From NCBI RefSeq assembly GCF_001546855.1, contig NZ_KQ958166.1, positions 1 through 45,068 on the forward strand: a DNA stretch of 45,068 nt, in the 5' to 3' direction. Origin of the DNA: Megasphaera sp. MJR8396C. GTDB lineage: Bacteria; Bacillota; Negativicutes; Veillonellales; Megasphaeraceae. Made by a program: the position numbers and the translations under genes. This document shows, one piece after another, positions 17,249 to 24,830 of the stretch. Each line of letters begins with the position of its first letter. Positions within the stretch are counted from its first letter, which is position 1. The notes below the pieces were generated by a model, which was given only the letters and a program-made list of their open reading frames with translations, had not been told where the DNA came from and ran no database searches.

Positions 17249-17337
17249 TGGCGGAAAGGGTGGGATTCGAACCCACGGTGCGTTGCCGCATCACTAGTTT
17301 TCAAGACTAGCTCCTTAAACCACTCGGACACCTTTCC
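17249..17337 (-). tRNA. tRNA-Ser (UGA)
   Basis: On the minus strand an 89-base tRNA begins with GGAAAGG and ends with CCTTTCC, a G discriminator and an encoded CCA. The anticodon stem CTAGT/ACTAG encloses loop CTTGAAA, giving anticodon UGA (17303-17301). A long variable arm (GATGCGGCAACGCAC) identifies a class II serine tRNA, and GGTTCGAATCC is the T arm. It reads UCA-type serine codons. The terminator at 17212-17245 follows directly. Confidence 0.98.
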
Positions 17338-17393
17338 ATAACGAAAATATTATATCAAAGTTTCGACAACTCCGTCAAGGTCGGCCAGAATAC

Positions 17394-17423
17394 TTGATAA
17401 TTGACGATTACATGGTATATAAT
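17394..17423 (+). promoter_or_regulatory. Promoter of the six-gene envelope operon
   Basis: TTGATA (17394-17399), an 18-base spacer and TATAAT (17418-17423) lie 53 bases before the first start codon. The stretch between here and tRNA-Ser is AT-rich and holds no gene. Confidence 0.75.
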
Positions 17424-17476
17424 TAGATGTATCTTTATGTCTAAATGATTTTGTTTATAGAAAAGGGGCTGTGATA

Positions 17477-18448
17477 ATGTATCACATAAGTGTTTTGACA
17501 GGACGTCAGGATGAAGATGATTTTGGAGAGAGACTGCGCGATGTAGCGCGCGTTGAATATTGTCCTCCAGGAGATGAAGATGAATTAGCCGACAGGCTTC
17601 AGGAAGCAGATATTCTCATTTGCCATCATGAACCGATTACGGCTTCACTCCTCGAGAAACTCGATGACTTGAAATTGATTGTCGTCTTATCGACCCGGTC
17701 GGATAACGTCGACGTGAAAGCGGCCCACGAAAAGGGCGTCATGGTCATCAATAATACTTCCTACTGTGTCGACGACATTGCCGACCATGCTTGTGCCATG
17801 ATTTTGGCCTTGATTCGTCAGCTGCCGGAATATCAAAGCGATATCCGGACCAACAGCCGTTGGGAATTCGGGGCTGTTCCCTGGCCCCTTCACCGGGTCA
17901 GCAAAAATCTCATCGGCCTCGTCGGGTTTGGCCATGTCGGCCGTGCCGTTGCTTCGCGATTGCAGGCTTTTGGATGCAAAATCCAGGCTTACGATCCCTT
18001 CGTCAGTGAAAAATTCATGATGGAAAGCAGCGTCCGCCCCGTCGATTTTGACAAACTTCTTCAGACTAGCGACGTCGTATCACTGCACATGCCGCTGAAC
18101 GAATCGACACGCTACATTTTTCAGGATGAACAATTCGAAGAAATGAAAAAGGGCTCCATGTTCGTCAACTGCTGCCGCGGCGGCCTGGTTGATGAAGCGG
18201 CTCTGTACCATGCCGTCGACGACGGCCATATCCGCAGCGCCGCCCTCGATGCCCTGTCGACAGAACATCCGAGCCCGATGCTGCTCAAGATGATTGCCCG
18301 GCCGGAGTTCTTATTGACGCCGAGCGTCAGCTTCCATTCCGTCGAAGCGATGCGTGACATCCGCGACGATGCCGAACGCTATATCCGGCTTTTCCTGGCC
18401 GGCCATTACGATGAATTGCCCGTAGTTACCTTACGGGACAGCGAATAA
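17477..18448 (+). CDS. D-2-hydroxyacid dehydrogenase family protein lacking canonical catalytic residues
   Basis: Two-domain NAD-dependent D-isomer 2-hydroxyacid dehydrogenase fold, 323 aa from the ATG at 17477 (AAGGGG ribosome site; the GTG six bases earlier is too close to it). The nucleotide-binding GFGHVG is at 150-155, and the substrate-binding Arg234 sits in NCCRGGLVDE. Two usual catalytic residues appear replaced: where the family has DVFE the protein reads DALS (Ser261), and where it has LTPH it reads LTPS (Ser283), with a His only at 287. It may be a divergent enzyme or a regulatory NAD-binding protein. It opens a six-gene operon. Confidence 0.85.
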   Translation: MYHISVLTGRQDEDDFGERLRDVARVEYCPPGDEDELADRLQEADILICHHEPITASLLEKLDDLKLIVVLSTRSDNVDVKAAHEKGVMVINNTSYCVDDIADHACAMILALIRQLPEYQSDIRTNSRWEFGAVPWPLHRVSKNLIGLVGFGHVGRAVASRLQAFGCKIQAYDPFVSEKFMMESSVRPVDFDKLLQTSDVVSLHMPLNESTRYIFQDEQFEEMKKGSMFVNCCRGGLVDEAALYHAVDDGHIRSAALDALSTEHPSPMLLKMIARPEFLLTPSVSFHSVEAMRDIRDDAERYIRLFLAGHYDELPVVTLRDSE

Positions 18449-18472
18449 TCTTGACGAGAGGAGCTGTACGAT

Positions 18473-19282
18473 TTGCGCATCTTGAAATTGGCCTGTATGG
18501 CTCTGTTGAGCTGCCTTATCCTGGCAGGCTGCGCACTGGACAATAAAACGGCGGACACACCTGCGGCGGAAAAGAACCCGCCGCAGGAAGTTGCCATGGC
18601 CGTACCGGAAAAGGGGATTCCCGTTCTGATGTACCATATGATCGGCGACGTTCCGGATAATGACGCCGTTCTCTTAGAGTCTCATTTCCGGGAACAGATG
18701 AAATTTTTAAAGGATAACGATTTTCATCCCCTGACCATGGATCAGCTGTACGACTATTTGGCCAAGGGCAAACCGGTGCCGGTTCGGCCCGTCGTCCTCA
18801 CCTTCGATGACGGCTACCCCGATACGTATCGTATCGTCATGCCGATTTTAAAGGAATATGGCTTTGCCGGGACGGTCTTCGTGCCGACCTATGACACCGA
18901 CCAGGGGACGCGCATCAATTGGCAGCAGGTAAAGGAAATGCAGGCCTCAGGCCTTACCATTGCCTCGCACAGCTATCATCATGAGCGGGCGACGGAGATG
19001 ACGGGCAACTCCTTTGCCGACGAAGTCAAAAAGAGCCAGGCTGAGTTAAAAGAACAGCTCGGCATTACTAATGAATACTTCTGTTATCCCTATGGCGGGT
19101 ATACCCGGGAAGCCGGCGACGTCTTAAAGGCCGCTGGTATTAAAATGGCCGTGACCATGGATCCGGGCTGGGCAAAATACGGGGATAACCTGTATGCCGT
19201 CAAACGGATTTGGATCGGCAACGCTGTCGACATTGAAAACTTCAAGCAGCGCGTTACGACACCGCAATACGAAGAACGTTAA
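18473..19282 (+). CDS. Lipoprotein polysaccharide deacetylase (NodB/CE4)
   Basis: Secreted lipid-anchored deacetylase of 269 aa. The signal ends in lipobox LAGC with Cys20. The NodB domain has TFDDG (110-114) with the catalytic base and metal Asp, the zinc pair His166 and His170 in SHSYHH, and CYPYGGY near 202. Such enzymes remove acetyl groups from peptidoglycan or surface polysaccharides. The start is TTG at 18473 behind GAGAGGAG. It lies 24 bases after the dehydrogenase-like gene and 22 before the phosphodiester glycosidase, in one operon that suggests envelope glycan modification. Substrate unknown. Confidence 0.9.
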   Translation: MRILKLACMALLSCLILAGCALDNKTADTPAAEKNPPQEVAMAVPEKGIPVLMYHMIGDVPDNDAVLLESHFREQMKFLKDNDFHPLTMDQLYDYLAKGKPVPVRPVVLTFDDGYPDTYRIVMPILKEYGFAGTVFVPTYDTDQGTRINWQQVKEMQASGLTIASHSYHHERATEMTGNSFADEVKKSQAELKEQLGITNEYFCYPYGGYTREAGDVLKAAGIKMAVTMDPGWAKYGDNLYAVKRIWIGNAVDIENFKQRVTTPQYEER

Positions 19283-19304
19283 CTTTATTTTTTCGAGGTT
19301 ACAT

Positions 19305-20249
19305 ATGAGGAAACACGTAAAAGAAATCGGTAAGTTTTTTATCTTTATCGCCATTTTTTTCTCTCTGACATCACCCTTTGTCGTCCTCTTCGGACCCTTC
19401 GACAATTTGAAGCGGACGGTTGTGGGCGCTATTTTGAAGAGCCGCCATCCGCAGTACATTACGTGGCTTTTTACGCAGCAGGAAATCGATGAGATCTTAG
19501 GCGGTATCAGTTCGACGCCGAAGCAGGAATTGTTTAATTTCAAGGCCCGCACGGATACGACACTTACCCTGAAAAATATTGATTCCAGTCGGTTTAAGGG
19601 CTTCTTGCTGGAAGTCCCTGATCCCCATCGCCTGCAGGTAGCAACGGCGGAAAATATGGATGAAAAAGGCGATACGACGAGCGGCATTGCCGAACGCGTC
19701 GGTGCTGTAGCGGCCATCAATGCCGGCGGTTTTTATGATGCCAATGGGACCGGGACGGGCCGCCAGCCTTACGGCTTCATCATCCATGATGGAAAGTACC
19801 TCCTCGGTCAAAACTCTTCTGACGATGAAACGAATGAATTTGTCGGCTTCACTTCCGGCGGCAACCTCATCGTCGGCAATTATTCCAAGGCCGAACTGCG
19901 GGAAAAGGACGTCGTCGAAGGCATTTCCTTCGGACCGGCGCTCATCGTCAACGGTGAAAAGATGATTACCAATGGCGACGGCGGCTGGGGTGTCGGACCG
20001 CGCACGGCTATTGGCCAGCGTAAGGACGGCACGGTGCTGCTGCTGGTTATCGACGGCCGTCAGCCTGGCTATTCTGTCGGTGCGACCTTGCGCGATTTGC
20101 AGAATATTTTGTATGAAGAAGGTGCCGTCATTGCAGCTAACCTCGACGGCGGGTCCAGCTCGACCTTATATTACAATGGAAAAGTCGTCAACAAACCGGC
20201 GGACCTCTTGGGTGAACGCATGATTCCGACGGCGTTCGTCGTCAAGTAG
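19305..20249 (+). CDS. Phosphodiester glycosidase (NAGPA domain)
   Basis: Membrane-anchored extracytoplasmic protein of 314 aa from the ATG at 19305 after a GAGGTT site. One N-terminal helix (about 10-32) is followed by a linker and a NAGPA/DUF2233 domain. The domain shows AAINAGGFYD near 145, GPALIVNG near 212, VGPRTAIGQ near 230 and the hallmark ANLDGGSSSTLYYNG near 280-294. The family hydrolyses sugar-phosphate diester bonds, for example uncovering GlcNAc-1-phosphodiesters; bacterial substrates are mostly unknown. Its neighbours are a polysaccharide deacetylase and exported proteins. Confidence 0.88.
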   Translation: MRKHVKEIGKFFIFIAIFFSLTSPFVVLFGPFDNLKRTVVGAILKSRHPQYITWLFTQQEIDEILGGISSTPKQELFNFKARTDTTLTLKNIDSSRFKGFLLEVPDPHRLQVATAENMDEKGDTTSGIAERVGAVAAINAGGFYDANGTGTGRQPYGFIIHDGKYLLGQNSSDDETNEFVGFTSGGNLIVGNYSKAELREKDVVEGISFGPALIVNGEKMITNGDGGWGVGPRTAIGQRKDGTVLLLVIDGRQPGYSVGATLRDLQNILYEEGAVIAANLDGGSSSTLYYNGKVVNKPADLLGERMIPTAFVVK

Positions 20250-20260
20250 GAGGGCAGGCT

Positions 20261-21163
20261 ATGAAATTTCGAAAGTTTATTGCCGTCTTTGTGGCCGGTA
20301 TTGCCGTCCAGGCCGGCGTTTATATTTATTTGGATCAGGTCTTGTTTGCGCCGACGTCGGATTTCCAAATCGGCGGTACGACCCAGCAGGAAGCCATGGG
20401 GGATGGTACGGAAACGAACGGCCGCAGCTTCTATTCCTATGACAAGCGCTTCATGGCGACCATCCTCGACGATCAGGTTACGATCTATGAAGCCGGGAAA
20501 AAGAACGATCCTCAGCGCATCAATCTGCACGGCCGCAACGTATCCTTCTTTGAATGGCTTCCGGACCGCAATCTGGCTATCTTTGCAACCTATGGCCGCG
20601 ACAATAAGACCGGGGAATACGGTGTCTACATCGCCCAGTACAACCCCATCTATCCGGACCGCGAATTAGATACGCCTATTGAAGATGCACCGGCAGACAG
20701 CAAAATCGTCGACGTCGCGTATTCGACGGCGACCAACGTCGTTTACATGAAACTTGAAGTCGGCGAAGACCGTTACCGCATTTATCGGACCGACGCCAAC
20801 TATGATACGCGGCGCATTCACGTCCAGGCTGAAAATATCGGCCGCATTGCCGTCTTCTACGATTCGGATACCTTCTTCTACGATAACCTCCGGACCGGCG
20901 TCGTCTACATGCTCGACGGGGCTACCAGCAGTTGGCGTGAAATTTCACCGAGCGGTAATTTCAGACTCATCGGCCTCGACGGCCAGGAAATCTATATCGC
21001 TGAAATGAATCGTGACGACAAAGTCATTGCCGCTTATCGCGGCCGTTTAGGCGTAGGCTTTAAGAAGATTGCTACCTATCGGACGCCGGAAGACTTCAAC
21101 AGCATCACCTTAAACAGCATGCATGAAGCCTCGGAAAAGTCGGATAAAATGGAAAAGGAATAG
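20261..21163 (+). CDS. Membrane-anchored extracytoplasmic protein, possible beta-propeller
   Basis: Not recognised as a named family. The 300 aa have one N-terminal membrane helix (about 5-24) and then a domain of short repeated beta-like strands separated by Asp/Gly/Asn turns (SYDKRFMATILDD, LPDRNLAIFATYG, YSTATNVVYMKLE, YDSDTFFYDNL). This pattern resembles a small beta-propeller exposed outside the cytoplasmic membrane. A charged Lys/Glu/Ser tail ends it. It begins 11 bases after the glycosidase gene behind AGGAGGGC. It may be a binding or scaffold partner for the two upstream exported enzymes, which is inference. Confidence 0.75.
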   Translation: MKFRKFIAVFVAGIAVQAGVYIYLDQVLFAPTSDFQIGGTTQQEAMGDGTETNGRSFYSYDKRFMATILDDQVTIYEAGKKNDPQRINLHGRNVSFFEWLPDRNLAIFATYGRDNKTGEYGVYIAQYNPIYPDRELDTPIEDAPADSKIVDVAYSTATNVVYMKLEVGEDRYRIYRTDANYDTRRIHVQAENIGRIAVFYDSDTFFYDNLRTGVVYMLDGATSSWREISPSGNFRLIGLDGQEIYIAEMNRDDKVIAAYRGRLGVGFKKIATYRTPEDFNSITLNSMHEASEKSDKMEKE

Positions 21164-21173
21164 GTGATTGACC

Positions 21174-21509
21174 TTGGCAAAACATAAGATTCCTAAGAAT
21201 CGTTCAATTGAAGATATGTTCAAAGGTGTTCAGGAAGAAGATACCTTTGAAACGACGGGCTGGGAAGATGATGACGCCAGCCCTCGCCGTCAACCTGTTC
21301 GAAAAGCAGATAAAAAACAGACGGCCGGCGATTTTCGCCGCCAGTTCTTTACCGATGACCTTCAGGAAAAAGTGGGTTCCATCCTCCTCGATATCAAGAT
21401 GGCCTATTTTAAAGACGGAGTCGGTGATATTTCCCTGGAAGTCGTAAAAGATGGCCGTAACGTCGTCATCAAAACGGCTCCTAAGACCAGCAAAAAACTG
21501 CGTAAATAG
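21174..21509 (+). CDS. Small hydrophilic cytoplasmic protein, unknown
   Basis: This 111 aa protein has no signal or membrane segment and I do not recognise it. The first half is basic and acidic low-complexity (PKNRSIEDMF, then a Glu/Asp-rich patch and basic linker). The second half (about 60-111) looks folded, with alternating beta-like segments and a Lys-rich end. The TTG at 21174 is preferred because AGGTG lies seven bases before it; a TTG six bases earlier is too close. It sits ten bases after the anchored protein gene, in the same operon. Confidence 0.7.
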   Translation: MAKHKIPKNRSIEDMFKGVQEEDTFETTGWEDDDASPRRQPVRKADKKQTAGDFRRQFFTDDLQEKVGSILLDIKMAYFKDGVGDISLEVVKDGRNVVIKTAPKTSKKLRK

Positions 21510-21544
21510 CTTTGCCGCCGATTGTCGTTGAAGGAGGCCTGGCC

Positions 21545-22045
21545 ATGGAACACAAGGACTTAGAAAAACAGTTTCACTGCGGCCCCATCAAGGCGGCTTA
21601 TGAAAATTCAAAATGGTTTTCTGGTTTTATGAGAGTCTTGTTTCTCTTGGTGGCCATTTACTTTTTCTGGCTCATGATGGGCGAGGCCCATCTCGTCGAG
21701 CATCTTGACAACTGGGCCGTCCTCGCGTTTTGTCTGTGGCGCATGCACCGGCAAAGTGACATCATGTGCTACGTGGCGGAAAAGGGCATCCTTGTCCGCC
21801 GTCAATTCCGATCCCTTCACGAATTTTACGACGACCTGTTTCATACCGACCGAAGCCTGGTATTCCTGCCTTATAAGGATATCTTTGTCATCGGCGATAC
21901 GTGGCAGGAAATCCAGTTAGGCCAAGCCGAAGAAGGGGGCCTCGTCGTCCTTCCCGTCCGACTCCAGTTTTTGTCGAAAAAGAGTAAACAACAGATTATC
22001 GACACCATCAAGGACATGCAGGACAAGGATGATGAAGAGGCGTAA
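21545..22045 (+). CDS. Two-helix membrane protein, unknown
   Basis: A 166 aa protein starting at the ATG at 21545, behind GAAGGAGG. Two hydrophobic segments (about 27-48 and 55-66) are followed by a cytoplasmic-looking domain of about 95 residues with alternating strands and a C-terminal charged helix. That domain resembles small PH-like or YcxB-like membrane-proximal domains, but I cannot confirm this. It is the last gene of the operon and is followed 28 bases later by a terminator. Confidence 0.7.
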   Translation: MEHKDLEKQFHCGPIKAAYENSKWFSGFMRVLFLLVAIYFFWLMMGEAHLVEHLDNWAVLAFCLWRMHRQSDIMCYVAEKGILVRRQFRSLHEFYDDLFHTDRSLVFLPYKDIFVIGDTWQEIQLGQAEEGGLVVLPVRLQFLSKKSKQQIIDTIKDMQDKDDEEA

Positions 22046-22073
22046 CCGTGTGAACCATTCGAAATATGCATCG

Positions 22074-22099
22074 ATCAGCATGGAAACATGCTGATTTTT
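22074..22099 (+). terminator. Terminator of the six-gene operon
   Basis: ATCAGCATG (22074-22082) and CATGCTGAT (22087-22095) form a perfect 9-base-pair stem with a GAAA loop, followed by a run of T. Confidence 0.88.
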
Positions 22100-22152
22100 C
22101 ATAATCCAAACCCTTTATCTTTTTAACGAAATAAAGTAAAATATGTCATATA

Positions 22153-22246
22153 CATCAGGAAGTGTTCGCCTTTTGGGAGAACGGCCATTCCTGATGAACG
22201 TAAGGAAACTCACAGGCTTTTGACTGAAGGCCGGGAAGGGAGTTTC
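22153..22246 (+). promoter_or_regulatory. Structured leader RNA before the amino-acid ABC operon
   Basis: The gene-free 245 bases from 22046 to 22290 hold two stable hairpins after the preceding terminator. CATCAGGAA (22153-22161) pairs perfectly with TTCCTGATG (22188-22196), with an inner GTTC/GAAC. GAAACTC (22205-22211) pairs with GAGTTTC (22240-22246) around an inner GGCTTT/AAGGCC hairpin (22215-22232). It matches no riboswitch I know by eye (not lysine, glycine, glutamine or T-box). No clear promoter was seen, but AT-rich DNA at 22115-22150 could hold one. It may be a new cis-regulatory RNA or simple mRNA structure. Confidence 0.5.
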
Positions 22247-22290
22247 TGACAGCCTTTACTCGTTATGTTACTCTGTAAGGAGGAATTTAC

Positions 22291-23094
22291 ATGAATTGGA
22301 AAAAAATATTGGCTGCCGGCGCATTGACAGCAGCAGCGGCTGCCTTACTCGTTGGTTGCGGTACTGATAACAGCAGTCAGGCAGAGCAGAAACTACCGGA
22401 TAAAATCGTTATCGGCCTCGATGATAATTTCCCGCCTATGGGCTTCCGTGATGAAAGCGGCAACCTCGTCGGTTTCGATATCGACCTGGCTCAGGAAGCG
22501 TCGAAACGACTCGGAATCCCGGTTGAATTTAAACCGATTGACTGGGACAGTAAAGAAGCTGCTCTTAAGAGCAAGCAAGTCGACCTCTTGTGGAATGGCT
22601 TGACCATCACCGATGAACGGGCACAGCAAATTGCCTTTTCAAAACCCTATATGCACAACCAGCAGCTCCTCGTTGTCCGCAATGATTCGCCGATCACCAA
22701 TCGCGAAGGATTGGCCGGCAAGATCTTAGGGACTCAGGAAGGCAGCAGCTCGATCAATGCCTTGGAAAAGAACATGGACTTCCAGAAATCCCTGTCTGAA
22801 GTCAAAAAATACGGCGACTTCGTCAACGCCTTTATGGACCTTGAAATCGGCCGTATTGACGGCGTCCTCGTCGACAGTGTCGTCGGCCGCTACTACATGA
22901 CCAAGAAGCCGGGCCAGTTTAAAGTCATTGACGACAAGATGGGCGACGAACAATTCGGCGTCGGCCTGCGTAAAGACGACAACCTCCTGCGGGATAAACT
23001 CAACGACGTCTTGAAACAAATGAGTGAAGATGGTACAATGACTAAGTTGTCCCAGAAGTGGTTTAACGAAGATATTACCATAAAAGTACGGTAA
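22291..23094 (+). CDS. Amino-acid ABC transporter substrate-binding lipoprotein
   Basis: Lipid-anchored solute-binding protein of 267 aa, with a signal ending in lipobox LVGC at Cys23. The mature part has the bacterial periplasmic binding protein family 3 pattern: DNFPPMGF near 45-52, GFDIDLAQE near 62-70, and the hinge and ligand segments LLWNGLTITDERAQ. Such proteins bind polar amino acids, but the ligand cannot be read with confidence. A TAAGGAGG ribosome site lies before the ATG. The permease and ATPase follow after a 147-base gap that contains an unusual RNA fold. Confidence 0.92.
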   Translation: MNWKKILAAGALTAAAAALLVGCGTDNSSQAEQKLPDKIVIGLDDNFPPMGFRDESGNLVGFDIDLAQEASKRLGIPVEFKPIDWDSKEAALKSKQVDLLWNGLTITDERAQQIAFSKPYMHNQQLLVVRNDSPITNREGLAGKILGTQEGSSSINALEKNMDFQKSLSEVKKYGDFVNAFMDLEIGRIDGVLVDSVVGRYYMTKKPGQFKVIDDKMGDEQFGVGLRKDDNLLRDKLNDVLKQMSEDGTMTKLSQKWFNEDITIKVR

Positions 23095-23110
23095 TCGGGA
23101 AAGATGTACG

Positions 23111-23190
23111 AAAAACAACCTTTCGGTCAGATGACGCTGACAGCTCCCCGTCGTGGAGAGGTCCCCGGCATGGACGGAGAGGTTGTTTTT
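23111..23190 (+). promoter_or_regulatory. Cloverleaf-like RNA element or attenuator inside the ABC operon
   Basis: AAAAACAACCT (23111-23121) is the exact complement of AGGTTGTTTTT (23180-23190). Between them lie three consecutive short hairpins: GTCAG/CTGAC (23126-23141, 6-base loop), CTCC/GGAG (23144-23158, 7-base loop) and GTCC/GGAC (23161-23175, 7-base loop). The whole forms a four-way junction. The U-rich 3' arm could act as an intrinsic terminator that lowers permease and ATPase expression relative to the binding protein. It is not a tRNA: there is no T-arm motif and the hairpin stems are too short. Confidence 0.65.
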
Positions 23191-23241
23191 CCGTGCTGCA
23201 CACTGCCTGTGTGAAACGCCGTGCCTGAAGAAGGAGCCAGC

Positions 23242-23892
23242 ATGGATTATTTAATTCAGATTGTGCCTGCCGTTGCTGCAGGCCTGAAAATTACACTGCA
23301 AATTTTTGTGATCACCATCGTCTTGAGTCTGCCCTTGGGTATCCTCATGGCCGTTGGCCGTATTTCTAAGATCGCCGTCCTGCGAAAGGTCATGTATGCC
23401 TATATCTATGTCATGCGTGGTACGCCGCTGATGCTGCAGATCTTGTTCATCTACTACGGCCTGCCCTTTATCATCAATGGGTTTACCCTGCCGGCATTTC
23501 CGGCGGCCATCATCGCCTTCGTCTTTAACTATGCCGCTTACTTTGCCGAAATCTTCCGCGGCGGCATCCAGTCCATCGACCGCGGCCAGTATGAGGGTGC
23601 CAAGGTTTTGGGGATGACCTACATTCAGACCATGCGCCGGATCATCCTGCCTCAGGTCGTAAAACGGGTTTTGCCGCCAGTGTCCAATGAAACGATTAAC
23701 CTGCTTAAAGATACGTCCCTCGTCTACATCCTGGCCATGAACGATATCCTGCGTATTACGCGGTCCATCGTTCAGCGTGATTTCGATACGACAGCCTTTT
23801 TGGTCGCCGCCGTATTCTACCTGTTCTTTACGTTTATCCTGACCAAAATTTTCGGGTACCTGGAAAAACGTTACGCCGTCTATGATGAATAA
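23242..23892 (+). CDS. Amino-acid ABC transporter permease
   Basis: Inner-membrane permease of the polar amino acid (HisM/GlnP) family, 216 aa with five predicted helices. The coupling EAA loop is seen as YAEIFRGGIQSIDRGQYEGAKVLG-type sequence near 90-112. The opening GLKITLQIFVITI is characteristic of the family. The ATG at 23242 follows AAGGAG; a GTG 21 bases earlier is in frame but lacks a site. The ATPase gene starts 15 bases after its stop. Confidence 0.93.
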   Translation: MDYLIQIVPAVAAGLKITLQIFVITIVLSLPLGILMAVGRISKIAVLRKVMYAYIYVMRGTPLMLQILFIYYGLPFIINGFTLPAFPAAIIAFVFNYAAYFAEIFRGGIQSIDRGQYEGAKVLGMTYIQTMRRIILPQVVKRVLPPVSNETINLLKDTSLVYILAMNDILRITRSIVQRDFDTTAFLVAAVFYLFFTFILTKIFGYLEKRYAVYDE

Positions 23893-23907
23893 GGAGGACG
23901 TCTTGTC

Positions 23908-24675
23908 ATGAGTTTTATTGAAATGGATCACATCCGAAAGAGTTTCGGAAATTTGGAAGTCATAAAAGACGTTTCCCTTCATGTTGAAACGGGGGAAGTC
24001 GTTTCCATCATCGGCCCGTCCGGGAGCGGCAAGAGTACCTTCCTGCGCTGTCTTTGCCAGTTGGAAACCATCAACAGCGGTTCCATCGTCGTCGACGGTA
24101 AGACCATGGCCAGTACGCCGGCCGGAAGCCAGCGTGCCGTCTATGCACCGGCTGCCGACGTTCGGGCTATCTGTCGCCGCATGGGCATGTGCTTTCAGCA
24201 CTTCAACCTGTTTCCGCATATGACCGTGCTGGACAACATCTTGGAAGCGCCTCGCGTCGTCAAGAAGATGAAGACCGAAGAAATCATGCCGAAGGCTGAG
24301 GAACTGCTTAAAAAAGTCGGCTTGTGGGAAAAGCGGGATACCTATCCGTCACGCCTTTCCGGCGGTCAGCAGCAGCGTGTGGCCATTGCCCGTTCCTTGG
24401 CGATGGACCCGGATATCATGCTCTTTGACGAACCGACCAGTGCCCTTGACCCGGAATTGACCGGTGAAGTCCTGCGCACGATACAGCAACTGGCCGATGA
24501 AAACATGACCATGGTCATCGTAACCCATGAGATGGCTTTTGCCAAAGAAGTGGCCGACCGGGTTATTTTTATGGCCGACGGCATTATTCAGGAACAAGGC
24601 AAACCGGAAGACGTCTTTGAACATCCGCAAAATGAACGGACGCAAAGCTTTCTCCAATCGATGCTGCGATTCTAA
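23908..24675 (+). CDS. Amino-acid ABC transporter ATPase
   Basis: Cytoplasmic ATP-binding subunit, 255 aa. Walker A is GPSGSGKST (36-44), the Q-loop is FQHFNLFPH near 95, the signature is [14 protein letters not shown] near 150, Walker B is [14 protein letters not shown] near 170, and the switch His follows in VTHEM. Compared with GlnQ-type ATPases it has an extra segment of about 14 residues (around 68-88, with [15 protein letters not shown]) before the Q-loop. It completes the three-gene importer and is followed by a terminator. Confidence 0.95.
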   Translation: MSFIEMDHIRKSFGNLEVIKDVSLHVETGEVVSIIGPSGSGKSTFLRCLCQLETINSGSIVVDGKTMASTPAGSQRAVYAPAADVRAICRRMGMCFQHFNLFPHMTVLDNILEAPRVVKKMKTEEIMPKAEELLKKVGLWEKRDTYPSRLSGGQQQRVAIARSLAMDPDIMLFDEPTSALDPELTGEVLRTIQQLADENMTMVIVTHEMAFAKEVADRVIFMADGIIQEQGKPEDVFEHPQNERTQSFLQSMLRF

Positions 24676-24702
24676 ACGAAAAGCTGCGATATTGCTGTCT
24701 TT

Positions 24703-24725
24703 AAAGCCCCTTAAAGGGGCTTTTT
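24703..24725 (+). terminator. Terminator of the ABC operon
   Basis: AAAGCCCCTT and AAGGGGCTTT form a compact GC-rich stem followed by T residues, 28 bases after the ATPase stop. Confidence 0.9.
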
Positions 24726-24776
24726 GTTTACATGGGTCATTCAATGCCCCGCAGGTGGCATAGTATACCCGTTCTG

Positions 24777-24785
24777 TGCTATAAT
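24777..24785 (+). promoter_or_regulatory. Extended -10 promoter of the pgi operon
   Basis: TG, one base, then perfect TATAAT (24780-24785) gives an extended -10 element. No good -35 is visible. The pgi start lies 45 bases downstream. Confidence 0.65.
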
Positions 24786-24830
24786 GATTTCATACGCGAA
24801 TAAGACATTATTCTATCGAAAGGTAGTGAA

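Noticed and set aside
17401-17423. Promoter using TTGACG at 17401 as -35
   Set aside because: The spacer to TATAAT would be only 11 bases; TTGATA at 17394 gives 18 and is preferred.
23111-23190. Degenerate tRNA gene
   Set aside because: The cloverleaf shape lacks a T-arm motif, has stems of only 4-5 pairs and no CCA-type end, so it is not a tRNA.
23251-24219. Antisense open frame (322 codons) opposite the ABC permease and ATPase
   Set aside because: Shadow of two conserved genes, with no start signals and a His/Asp/Gln-biased composition typical of antisense reading.
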